From Jiangella ureilytica (lineage in GTDB: Bacteria > Actinomycetota > Actinomycetes > Jiangellales > Jiangellaceae), in assembly GCF_004348545.1 (NCBI RefSeq), contig NZ_SMKL01000008.1, forward strand, positions 1 to 64,000: DNA of 64,000 nucleotides. Reading direction: 5' to 3'. Position numbers and translations under genes: made by a program. Below, piece by piece: positions 51,070 to 58,784 of this stretch. The notes beneath the pieces are model-generated. The model was not told where the DNA came from, ran no database searches, and worked only from the letters and a program-made list of their open reading frames with translations. How positions within the stretch are numbered: the first letter of the stretch is position 1; every line of letters starts with the position of its first letter.

Positions 51070-51774
51070 TCAATCCCTCCCCTGCCACGTGCAGATGCAG
51101 ACCTCGTTGCCCTCGGGGTCGGCGAGCACCCAGAACGCGGGCGCCTGGGCGTCGTCGACGACCGACCCGCCGGCGTCGACCGCGGCCCGCAGCCGCCGCT
51201 CGGCCTCGTCGTGCGCGACGGTGAGGTCGAGGTGGATGCGGTTGCGCTGCGGCCGCGGGGCGTCCATCTGCTGGAACCAGACCGCCGGCCCCTGCCCGAG
51301 GGGGTCGACCAGCGGGTCGGTGGGACCGTCGCGACCGGCCTCGTCCGTGTAGCCGAGGATCGCCTTCCAGAACGGCCGCACCGCCGGGATGTCGAGGGCG
51401 TCGACGGCGATCTCGAGCGTCTGCTCGGCCCGGGTCTCCGCCACGCCGGCGGCGGGCTCGGCGGAGCGTCCCTCCGCGCGCAAGGCCGTCGTGATGCGGG
51501 CCGCCGCCTCGACGTCGGCGGCCGTGACGTCGGCGAGCGACTCGTCCTGCAGGCTCAGCAGCACCCGCCCGGGCCGGAGGTCGACGCGCAGGTGGGTGCC
51601 GGCCCCGCCGGCCGCGCGCACCGCCGTCGCGGCCACGTCGACCGCCTCGGCCGGCGACCCCACGGCGACGCCGCTCTGGAACCGCGCCAGCAGGTACCGC
51701 CAGCCCAGATGCTCGACCGCCGCCGACGCCTCGGTCCGGCTCAGCGGCCGCCGTTCGACCACGTCATCGCTCAT
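51070..51774 (-). CDS. VOC-family protein fused to a degenerate pterin-dehydratase-like domain
   Basis: A 234-residue two-part protein. Residues 10-105 follow the pterin-4a-carbinolamine dehydratase pattern (LSRTEASAAVEHLGWRYL, THLRVDLRPGRVLLSL, DVTAADVEAAARI), but the tandem histidines of the active site are not kept. Residues about 120-234 form a glyoxalase/VOC domain (TLEIAVDALDIPAVRPFWKA, RIHLDLTVAHDEAERRL, FWVLADPEGNEVCICTW). It heads the operon with the arginase-like and PHP genes. Confidence 0.88.
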   Translation of the reverse strand: MSDDVVERRPLSRTEASAAVEHLGWRYLLARFQSGVAVGSPAEAVDVAATAVRAAGGAGTHLRVDLRPGRVLLSLQDESLADVTAADVEAAARITTALRAEGRSAEPAAGVAETRAEQTLEIAVDALDIPAVRPFWKAILGYTDEAGRDGPTDPLVDPLGQGPAVWFQQMDAPRPQRNRIHLDLTVAHDEAERRLRAAVDAGGSVVDDAQAPAFWVLADPEGNEVCICTWQGRD

Positions 51775-51832
51775 GCCGGCCATCTTCACACGCGGGTCCG
51801 ACAGCCTTGTCCGGAAACCGCGAGCCGAACGG

Positions 51833-53131
51833 TCAGGCCGGGGTCTCCGCGGGACCGCGGACGGCCGCCTCGAGGTCGGTGCGAAGCGCGAACCGCACGA
51901 ACGCCACCAGCACGACGACCGCCAGCACCGAGGCCGCCATGAACGCCGTCCGCAGGCTCCACACCTCCGCGACGACGCCGGCCAGGGCCGCGCCGGCCGG
52001 GATGACGCCCCAGCTGATCATCCGCGACGCCGAGTAGATGCGGCCGAGCAGCTCCGGCGGCGAGAGGTTCTGCCGGACCGTCCCCGCCAGGATGCGCCAG
52101 ATGCTCGACCCGGCCCCGGCGACGACGGCGCCCGCCGCGACCGCCCAGATCCCGGCCCCGACGGCGACCGGCAGCACGAACAGCACGGTGCCGACGGCGT
52201 CGGCGATCATCAGCCTCGTCGTGCCGGCCCACCGGCGCAACGGCTCGACCAGCACCGATGCCACGAGGCCGCCGACCGCCATGGCCGTGAGCAGCAGGCC
52301 GTACTGCGCCGGCGTGAGCCCCAGCGGCCCGGGCTCGACGGCGTAGACGACGAGCAGCGCCGTCGCCACGGCCCAGACGACGTTCATGGCGGCGGTGAAC
52401 AGGGTGAGCGTGCGGACCACCGGCTGCGCCCAGAGGAACCGGAACCCGGCGACCAGCTCGCCCTTGGCCCGCCCGGTGCCGGCGCCCCCGCCCGGCCCGG
52501 CGCCCCCGTCCGCCCCGGCGGCCCCGCCGGCAGGAGCCGGCGCCGTCCTGGTCCGCCGCAGGGTCACCGCCAGCGCCGCGCCGGCGGCGAGCACGTACAG
52601 CGCCGCGCTCGATCCGGTCGCCAGCGCCAGCGTCGCCCCGGCCAGCAGGCCGGCGAGCGGCGGCCCGGCCAGCTGGTTGGTCACGTTGATGGTCGCCTCG
52701 ATGCGCGCGTTGGCCCGGCTGCGACCGGCCGGCACGACCACCATGGGGATGGTCGACGTGAGCGCGGTGTCGACCAGGGTCTCGGCGACGCCCAGCAGGA
52801 CGGCGACGGCGAGGATCAGCGGCAGCGACAGCACGTCGGCCACGAACGCTGCCGTGACGCCGCCCAGCAGCAGCCCGCGCACCGCGTTGACCGCCGAAAG
52901 CAGCGTCCGCCGGTCGACGCGGTCGACGATCCAGCCGGCGTGGAGCCCGAACACCGGCCAGGCCAGCGTCAGCGCCGCCGTCACCGCCGCCACCCCGCCG
53001 GCCGACGCGTCGACGGCGATGGCCAGCAGCGGCAGCACGAACAGCGCCATGCCGTCGCCCAGGTTGGCCGCGCCCGTCGCGAACCACAGCCCGTTGAACG
53101 ACCGGCCCAGCGACACCGGCAACACGCGCAT
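51833..53131 (-). CDS. MFS transporter
   Basis: A 432-residue major facilitator with about 12 membrane helices. The start FNGLWFATGAANLGDGMALFVLPLLAI and loop WIVDRVDRRTLLSAVN are typical of the drug-efflux (MFS_3/enterobactin-exporter-like) group. A Gly/Ala-rich cytoplasmic loop (near 200-230) joins the halves. I use the ATG at 53131, preceded by AAGGGTGAG; an in-frame ATG at 53149 lacks a ribosome-binding site. It is divergent from a CGNR regulator that may control it. Confidence 0.92.
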   Translation of the reverse strand: MRVLPVSLGRSFNGLWFATGAANLGDGMALFVLPLLAIAVDASAGGVAAVTAALTLAWPVFGLHAGWIVDRVDRRTLLSAVNAVRGLLLGGVTAAFVADVLSLPLILAVAVLLGVAETLVDTALTSTIPMVVVPAGRSRANARIEATINVTNQLAGPPLAGLLAGATLALATGSSAALYVLAAGAALAVTLRRTRTAPAPAGGAAGADGGAGPGGGAGTGRAKGELVAGFRFLWAQPVVRTLTLFTAAMNVVWAVATALLVVYAVEPGPLGLTPAQYGLLLTAMAVGGLVASVLVEPLRRWAGTTRLMIADAVGTVLFVLPVAVGAGIWAVAAGAVVAGAGSSIWRILAGTVRQNLSPPELLGRIYSASRMISWGVIPAGAALAGVVAEVWSLRTAFMAASVLAVVVLVAFVRFALRTDLEAAVRGPAETPA

Positions 53132-53184
53132 CGGACTCTCACCCTTCATCGGCGTTTCACTGGTTGCAGTTGTCGCACATCGCT

Positions 53185-53216
53185 TCTCACCTGTCAACGC
53201 CAGATGAATGGTGAGA
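53185..53216. promoter_or_regulatory. Inverted repeat in the MFS/CGNR divergent promoter
   Basis: TCTCACC (53185-53191) and GGTGAGA (53210-53216) form a 7-bp inverted repeat 18 bases apart, 13 bases upstream of the CGNR start. TAGGCT at 53217-53222 is a possible -10 box for a leaderless CGNR transcript. The site could serve both divergent genes. Confidence 0.45.
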
Positions 53217-53229
53217 TAGGCTCGAAGGC

Positions 53230-53784
53230 ATGACCGACGTCGAACTGGTCGGCAACGCGCTCTGCCTCGACTTCGCCAACACCGTCAACGCGCGCCCCGT
53301 CGTCCGCCGCGACTGGCTGGCGACGCCCGAGCAGGCCGTCACCTGGGCCCGCGCCGCCGGCCACCCGGTCGACGGCGACCGGAGCCTCGCGTTCACGCTG
53401 CCGAGGGCCCGCGACCTGCGCGAGACGGTGTACCGGGTGTTCCGGCCGCTGGCCCACGGCGAGCGCCCGGCACAGGACGACGTCGACGAGATCCACGCCG
53501 TGCACGCCGAGGGGGTCGCGCACGCCCGCTTCATCGACAACGGCGCGAGCTTCCGGCTCTCGTGGGCGGCGCCGCAGACGATGCGCGTCCTGCTCTGGGA
53601 GGTCGCGGCGTCGGCGGTGGGGCTGCTGACCCAGGGGCCGCTGGAGCGGCTGGGCGAGTGCCCGTCGTGCCGCTGGGTGTTCCTCGACACCAGCAAGAAC
53701 GGCCGGCGGCGGTGGTGCAGCATGGCCACCTGCGGCACCCGCGACAAGTCCCGGCGGTACTACGAGGCCCGTACGAGCACCTGA
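53230..53784 (+). CDS. CGNR zinc-finger (ABATE-domain) regulator
   Basis: A 184-residue predicted stress-response transcriptional regulator. The N-terminal ABATE domain starts with LVGNALCLDFANTVNAR. The C-terminal zinc finger has two cysteine pairs, CPSC and CSMATC, followed by GTRDK in place of the usual GNR. Members are thought to control neighbouring genes in stress or carbon use, and the divergent MFS exporter is the natural target. Confidence 0.93.
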   Translation: MTDVELVGNALCLDFANTVNARPVVRRDWLATPEQAVTWARAAGHPVDGDRSLAFTLPRARDLRETVYRVFRPLAHGERPAQDDVDEIHAVHAEGVAHARFIDNGASFRLSWAAPQTMRVLLWEVAASAVGLLTQGPLERLGECPSCRWVFLDTSKNGRRRWCSMATCGTRDKSRRYYEARTST

Positions 53785-53813
53785 TCGCGGTCCGGGCGAG
53801 GACACTCGGCACC

Positions 53814-54806
53814 ATGGAGTTCCAGTTCGTCGCGCGCCGGCCGGCCGGGCTGGAGCGGTACGTGGAGTCGGTCTGGTTCGCACGCGGCCGCATCGACTAC
53901 CCCGACGAGCGGATCGCCCCGACCGGCTCGACCGTGGCGGTCGTGGTGCTGGGCGACCCGATCCGCGAGACCCCGGCCGACGGTGCCGGCGAGCCGCTGG
54001 TCACCGCCACCGGGTTCCTCCTCGGCCCGCACGACCGCCCGGTCGTGAACGAGCCACTGGGCGAGACCCACTGCGTCGGGATCGTGACGACGCCGGTCGG
54101 CTGCGAGTCCGTGTTCGGCGTCCGGCCCGCGACGATCCGCGGCCGGGTGGTGGAGCTCGCCGCGGCCTGGCCGGCGGCGGTGCCCCTGCGGAGCCGGCTG
54201 CTCGCCGTGGCCTCCGGCCGCCCCGGCGACGTCACCGTCGACGACCTGCTCGACCGGCCCGGCGCCCATGCCGACGACAGCACCGGTCACGGCGACCGTT
54301 CCAGTGAAGGCGTCGAAGCCACCGACCACGACGGCAGCCGCGCCGGCCACGGCGGAAACACCGCCGGCCGGCGCGACGAGCCGGCCGACGTCCTTGTGGG
54401 CACCGTCAGTGCGACCCTCGCGGCGGGGATGCGGCCGCGGGACACCGAGCGGTGCGAGCGGGCGGTGGCGGCGCTGGAGGCGGATCCGGCGCGGGCCATC
54501 GGCGCGCTCGCCGCGGACCTCGGAGTGTCGCACGGCCACCTGGACCGGGAGTTCACCGAGGTCGTCGGGCTGGGCCCGCGCACGCTGGCCCGGATCCTGC
54601 GGCTGCGGGTCCTGCTCGCGCGGCTGGACGTCTACGCGCCGGTGCCGTGGTCGGCGCTGGCGGCCGAGCTGGGCTGGTTCGACCAGAGCCACTTCATCCG
54701 CGACTTCAAGCGGCACACCGGCGTGACCCCGTCGGAGTACGTCGCGGCCCAGCGGGGAAGCTTCACGCCGGACCAGGCGGCGCCCGGCTTCGTCCCGCGC
54801 CGCTGA
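53814..54806 (+). CDS. AraC-family transcriptional regulator
   Basis: A 330-residue regulator. The C-terminal AraC DNA-binding domain covers about 225-315 (IGALAADLGVSHGHLDREFTEVVGLGPRTLARILR, LAAELGWFDQSHFIRDFKRHTGVTPSEY). The N-terminal DUF6597-like sensor domain (residues 1-140) contains ERYVESVWFARG. An unusual polar, low-complexity linker rich in D, G, H, S and R spans about residues 145-190. The ATG at 53814 lies 29 bases after the CGNR stop. Confidence 0.92.
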   Translation: MEFQFVARRPAGLERYVESVWFARGRIDYPDERIAPTGSTVAVVVLGDPIRETPADGAGEPLVTATGFLLGPHDRPVVNEPLGETHCVGIVTTPVGCESVFGVRPATIRGRVVELAAAWPAAVPLRSRLLAVASGRPGDVTVDDLLDRPGAHADDSTGHGDRSSEGVEATDHDGSRAGHGGNTAGRRDEPADVLVGTVSATLAAGMRPRDTERCERAVAALEADPARAIGALAADLGVSHGHLDREFTEVVGLGPRTLARILRLRVLLARLDVYAPVPWSALAAELGWFDQSHFIRDFKRHTGVTPSEYVAAQRGSFTPDQAAPGFVPRR

Positions 54807-54853
54807 CGGCCCGTCGCCACCGGACGAGGCGGAGGGCGGACGATGCGGAGGAT

Positions 54854-54887
54854 GCGGAGGATGCAGGGCCGGCGCAGCATCCTCCGC
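54854..54887 (+). terminator. Hairpin downstream of the AraC gene
   Basis: Arms GCGGAGGATGC (54854-54864) and GCATCCTCCGC (54877-54887) pair perfectly around 12 bases, 47 bases past the AraC stop. The left arm is one unit of a short tandem repeat (ATGCGGAGG twice). Confidence 0.55.
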
Positions 54888-54978
54888 CCCTCTGCCGAAC
54901 CCCCGGCGCCGCTGACGTGCGGCGGCCGACGTGAAATCCGTACAAGACCGCAGCGGCAGGACTCGCCACGGTGGGCGC

Positions 54979-55410
54979 GTGACCCAGGCCTTCCACGCCA
55001 CCACGATGATCGACCGGCCGCCCGCCGCCGTGTGGGCCGCGCTGACCGACTGGCCGCGCGCCGCCGACTGGCTGCCCGGCGTCGACGCGGTGCGGACGGG
55101 CGAGTCGACCGCCGTCGGCGCCCGACTGACCATGCACGCCCGCGGCAAGGACCGCACCAGCACGATCACCGCCCTGGACCCGGGCCGCTCGCTCACCCTC
55201 ACGTCCGTCCAGGGCGGCGTCACCGCCGACTACGCCTACTCCGTCGACCCCTCGGGTGGCGGCACCGCCGTCACCCTGACCGCCGACGTGAGGACACGGG
55301 GGTGGTGGACGGTGTTCGGCCCACTGCTCCGCGCGGCGATCCGGCGCGCCGACGGCGGCCAGCTCGAGGCCTTCAAGCGGACGGTCGAGGGCCGCCGAGC
55401 GTCGCCGTGA
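54979..55410 (+). CDS. SRPBCC-family protein
   Basis: A 143-residue helix-grip protein of the polyketide-cyclase/dehydrase group: FHATTMIDRPPAAVWAALTDW at the start, GARLTMHARGKDRTSTIT in the middle, and the C-terminal helix LRAAIRRADGGQLEAFKRTVE. It probably binds a hydrophobic ligand; no enzyme activity can be inferred. I start at the GTG at 54979. The 3' end overlaps the convergent hydrolase by 38 bases. Confidence 0.88.
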   Translation: MTQAFHATTMIDRPPAAVWAALTDWPRAADWLPGVDAVRTGESTAVGARLTMHARGKDRTSTITALDPGRSLTLTSVQGGVTADYAYSVDPSGGGTAVTLTADVRTRGWWTVFGPLLRAAIRRADGGQLEAFKRTVEGRRASP

Positions 55411-56281
55411 GGTGCGCGTCGAGGGCCTCGACGGCGAACGCGACCTGGTCCGGCTGGTCGTAGAAGTCGATCTGCGTCCCCTCGCCCCACGCGACCTCGG
55501 CCGGACCACCCAGCCGCCCCCGCAACGCCTCGATGTGGTCGGGGAAGACGCAGCCGGAGGAGTGCACGAACAGCGTCGGCACCGAGACGGCGTCCGCCGC
55601 CGACAGCCCGTCGAACGTCAGCCAGGGCAGCCAGCTCGCCTCGGCCATCTCGTTGCGCCAGGCCGGCACCGCGCCGCGCGCCGGGTTCGCGTAGTAGTCC
55701 ATCTCGAGGAACATGCCGGCCCGGTCGTTGCCGGCCTCGTACGCCGGCACCGTCACGACCGATCCGTCCCGGCGCAAGACCCCCAGCGCGACGGCAGCCC
55801 GCTCCAGCCGGTCGCGGACCCCGTCGACCCCGCCGTAGAACGGGGCGACCGACGCGGTGTCGTGGAACCAGCCGGCGACGCTGCCGAACGACGCGATCGG
55901 CGCGCCGGCCGCGATGGCCGCCAGTGCGTACTGCGCGCTCGCGCACACGCCGACATGGCCGACGCCGCCGGGGCGGACGAACGACAGCGACGCCGCGAAC
56001 CGGGCCGCCGCGGCGATGTCGGCGATCTTGCGGCTGGGCAGCTCGAGCTGACGGGGCTCGCCGCCGCTCTCGCCCCAGCCGGCGAAGTCGAACGTGATGG
56101 CGGTGTAGCCGCGCGCGGCCAGCGCGGCGGCGTAGTGGTCGGCCATCTGCTCCTTGACGGTCAGCCAGGAGCCGGTGACGAGCACGGCGGGCTGCCGCTC
56201 CAGCAGGTCGTCGCCGGACCGGTGGACCCGGCCGGCCAGCAGCGCGCCGTTGCTCTCGAACACGACGGGGAACGTGGTCAT
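55373..56281 (-). CDS. Alpha/beta hydrolase (DLH/xylan-esterase-like)
   Basis: A 302-residue hydrolase of the YcjY/dienelactone-hydrolase-like group: PAVLVTGSWLTVKEQMADHYA (oxyanion region), GYTAITFDFAGWGESGG, and a nucleophile elbow GVCASAQYA in which cysteine stands where most relatives have serine; the serine two residues later may act instead. The acid and histidine are near VPTLFVHSSGCVFPDH and TQIDFYDQPDQV. No signal peptide. ATG at 56281. Confidence 0.85.
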   Translation of the reverse strand: MTTFPVVFESNGALLAGRVHRSGDDLLERQPAVLVTGSWLTVKEQMADHYAAALAARGYTAITFDFAGWGESGGEPRQLELPSRKIADIAAAARFAASLSFVRPGGVGHVGVCASAQYALAAIAAGAPIASFGSVAGWFHDTASVAPFYGGVDGVRDRLERAAVALGVLRRDGSVVTVPAYEAGNDRAGMFLEMDYYANPARGAVPAWRNEMAEASWLPWLTFDGLSAADAVSVPTLFVHSSGCVFPDHIEALRGRLGGPAEVAWGEGTQIDFYDQPDQVAFAVEALDAHLTATLGGPRPSA

Positions 56282-56345
56282 GGGCCGACGGTGGCACGCC
56301 GGCCCACGACCACGGAGGGTCGAAACCTGCTGACCTACGAGTCGG

Positions 56346-57722
56346 CTACGGGCGGGCCCGGTGGAACTCGCGGCGGCACTCCTTGAGGTCGACGGTCGCG
56401 GTCTCGCCGAGGTCCACATCGACCGGGACGGTCTGCAGCACGGTGCCGTCGGGCAGCTCGCAGGTGAGGATCCACGGCTCCTCGTAGAACCCGGTCTGGA
56501 ACCCGCGGACGCCGTCCTCCTGATACGCGGGGATCGGCCGGTACGACGGGTTCACGGCCCACTCGAACTTGCCGTTGCGGTTGTCGATCGTCAGGTCCGA
56601 CTCGAGCGTGGTGGTGAACGACGTCGGCCGCGTGCCGCCGTCGGGCTGGAGGTGGGGACTGGTGTACATGTCGAACGACTTGGTGATGCGCAGGACGGCG
56701 CCCTTGGGCCCCTTGCCGTCGATGACGGCGTACTGCTCCGGATCGGCGGCCGTCTCGAGTGCGGTGAACATCGCCTCGCGGTGCTCGTCGTACACGTCCA
56801 GTACCTGGGTCTGGTAGGTCCGCGCGACGCCGGAGTCGGGGCAGGTCTCCGTCGTGATCGACAGGCCGCGGGTCGCGTAGTACGCCCAGTCGATCGCCTC
56901 GCCGGTGGTCTCGTAGTCCTCGGCCGACGGCAGGGCGTCGTAGCCGGGCCCGTAGATCGCCGCGATCTCCGACGCCAGCGTGTGCAGCCGCGCGACGTCC
57001 TGGGCGGGGCCGGCCTCGAGCTGCAGCGGCGGGTACAGCACCACTTGGATGCAGGTGTGCTGGGTGTTGAACACGACCGCCTGGCGGGTCGACAGCAGCC
57101 ACTCCATGTTGCGGGTCTCCGGCTCCGACCACGGGGCCGCGCCGCCGGTCGGGATGGGCAGCCAGCCGAGGCCGTAGTTGCGGTTCATGTCGGTGTTGGT
57201 GTCGGTCTGACGGCGGCCGCGCACGAACCCGTCGACGTTGACGACCGGCACGACGACGACGCGCGCGCGGTCGAGCAGGTTCGTGACGTACGGGTCGCCG
57301 GCGGCCGCGCGCTCGACCAGGTCGATGGCGAACTCCATGGTCAGCTCGCCGCTGGGGAACTCGTTGCCGTGGTGCATGCCGACGTCGACGAAGACCGGCT
57401 TGCCGTCGTTCGCCTGCACGTTCGTCGTGATCTCGATGCCGCGGACGGTGCGGCCGGACGTCGTCGGGTAGGGCAGCGTGATCGGCTCGACCAGGTCGGG
57501 GTGGTCCGCGACCAGCGCGGCCATGTCGGCCTCGTAGTCGGCCAGCGTCCGGTACGCGGTGTTGCCGCTCGGGAGATCGGCCGCCTCGGTCGACGAGGCC
57601 GACGACGACGACGGCTCGGCCGCGACGGCGGCGGGGACGGCGACCGCGGGGACCGCCAGGACGGCGGCAGCGGCCAGCATCAGGGTGCGACGCCTCGGAC
57701 GGGAGTGATCAGTACGCCTCAT
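56346..57722 (-). CDS. Secreted M14 zinc carboxypeptidase
   Basis: A 458-residue exported metallopeptidase. The signal peptide (RPRRRTLMLAAAAVLAVPAVAVPAAVAA) ends near residue 35. The catalytic domain covers about 55-330 with HxxE in HHGNEF (His118, Glu121), VVVPVVNVDGFVRGRR, the substrate-binding MNRNYG, the third zinc ligand in NTQHTCIQ, and a TTET catalytic glutamate near 290. A C-terminal beta domain follows. It removes C-terminal residues from peptides outside the cell and could act after the S8 proteases in peptide feeding. GGAGAGG precedes the ATG. Confidence 0.94.
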   Translation of the reverse strand: MRRTDHSRPRRRTLMLAAAAVLAVPAVAVPAAVAAEPSSSSASSTEAADLPSGNTAYRTLADYEADMAALVADHPDLVEPITLPYPTTSGRTVRGIEITTNVQANDGKPVFVDVGMHHGNEFPSGELTMEFAIDLVERAAAGDPYVTNLLDRARVVVVPVVNVDGFVRGRRQTDTNTDMNRNYGLGWLPIPTGGAAPWSEPETRNMEWLLSTRQAVVFNTQHTCIQVVLYPPLQLEAGPAQDVARLHTLASEIAAIYGPGYDALPSAEDYETTGEAIDWAYYATRGLSITTETCPDSGVARTYQTQVLDVYDEHREAMFTALETAADPEQYAVIDGKGPKGAVLRITKSFDMYTSPHLQPDGGTRPTSFTTTLESDLTIDNRNGKFEWAVNPSYRPIPAYQEDGVRGFQTGFYEEPWILTCELPDGTVLQTVPVDVDLGETATVDLKECRREFHRARP

Positions 57723-57879
57723 GAACGCGTTCCTCTCCGCAGAACCGACGGGGGCAGAGCGGTGCCGGCCACGATCGTCCGGCTGACCCAGAGGTTATCG
57801 GTTTGTCACGTTTCTCACGAGAGGTATGGCATGTCACGTTGCGCTGCTTCGTGTCCGGCCGCTGCGGTAGCTTCCGCTC

Positions 57880-58707
57880 ATGTCCGAGCCCGGCGCTCCG
57901 CCGCCAACGCCCGAACCGTACGCGCAGCCGTCGCCGCGGCAGCCCGGCCCGTACCAGCCGCAGCAGCCCGGGCCATACGAGCAGTACCCGCAGGCCAGCG
58001 GCCCGTACCTGCCCTATCCGCCGTACCCGGGCGGCACCGGGCCCTACCCGCTGTACGGCCCGTACCCGTGGTCCGCCGCGCCGGCGCCGCGCAAGCCGGG
58101 CACCAACGGCCTCGCCGTCGCGGCCCTGGTCCTGGGCATCGTCGCGATCTTCCCGCTGGCCATCGTGTTCGGCATCATCGCGCTGGTCCAGACGTCGCGG
58201 ACCGGTCAGAGCGGCCGCGGGCTCGCCGTCGGCGGCCTGGTCGCCGCCGGGTTCTGGCTGGTCGTCATCGTCGGCTCGGTCGTCTACGTGGTCGTCACCT
58301 CCGCCGAGCGGAACGCCGACGGCGAGATCACGGAGGAGGGCACCGTGTCGACGATGGACATCGAGGTCGGCGACTGCCTGAACGGGCTGCGCGGCATCGA
58401 GGACGACACGCTCACCACGCTGCCGGCGGTGCCGTGCGACCAGCCGCACGAGGGCGAGGTGTACGCGACGTTCGAGCTCGAGGACGGCGACTACCCCGGG
58501 GTCGACGGCATCGCGGCCGTCGCTGACGAGCGCTGCGCGAACGAGCTGGCGGCGTTGTCGCAGGAGGCGTGGAACGACCCCGACATCGGCCTGTTCTATT
58601 TCTATCCCGACGAGCTGTACTGGCCGAATGACCGCGAGGTGGTCTGCATCGCCCACGCGATCGAGGGAAACCTCACAGTGAGACTGTTGAGCCGGCCGGG
58701 CGTCTGA
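57880..58707 (+). CDS. DUF4190 and septum-formation-domain membrane protein
   Basis: A 275-residue protein. Residues 1-70 are Pro/Gly/Tyr/Gln-rich (PGPYQPQQPGPYEQYPQ), followed by two membrane helices (about 80-105 and 115-140, DUF4190), and an extracytoplasmic domain with VGDCLNGLRGIEDDTLTTLP, VPCDQPHEGEVYATFEL and VVCIAHAIEGN, whose four cysteines probably form disulfides (septum-formation-like PF13845). TAGCTT-N6 precedes the ATG, so the mRNA is probably leaderless. Likely an envelope protein of unknown function. Confidence 0.88.
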   Translation: MSEPGAPPPTPEPYAQPSPRQPGPYQPQQPGPYEQYPQASGPYLPYPPYPGGTGPYPLYGPYPWSAAPAPRKPGTNGLAVAALVLGIVAIFPLAIVFGIIALVQTSRTGQSGRGLAVGGLVAAGFWLVVIVGSVVYVVVTSAERNADGEITEEGTVSTMDIEVGDCLNGLRGIEDDTLTTLPAVPCDQPHEGEVYATFELEDGDYPGVDGIAAVADERCANELAALSQEAWNDPDIGLFYFYPDELYWPNDREVVCIAHAIEGNLTVRLLSRPGV

Positions 58708-58728
58708 CGAGGTGGCTTGCGGTCTGAG

Positions 58729-58747
58729 TTAGGTTAGGCAAACCTAG
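58729..58747 (+). promoter_or_regulatory. Iron box (DmdR/IdeR operator)
   Basis: TTAGGTTAGGCAAACCTAG matches the 19-base actinobacterial iron box TTAGGTTAGSCTAACCTAA at nearly every position. It lies 37 bases upstream of the aminotransferase GTG. It predicts repression of the siderophore operon by an iron-loaded DmdR/IdeR protein when iron is plentiful. Confidence 0.9.
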
Positions 58748-58784
58748 TTGACTGCAGATCATTCTCCGCGAAAGGACCGCGCCC

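Noticed and set aside
54841-54866. Short tandem repeat ATGCGGAGG as a possible minisatellite
   Set aside because: Only two full units are present, and the sequence is better explained as part of the hairpin after the AraC gene.
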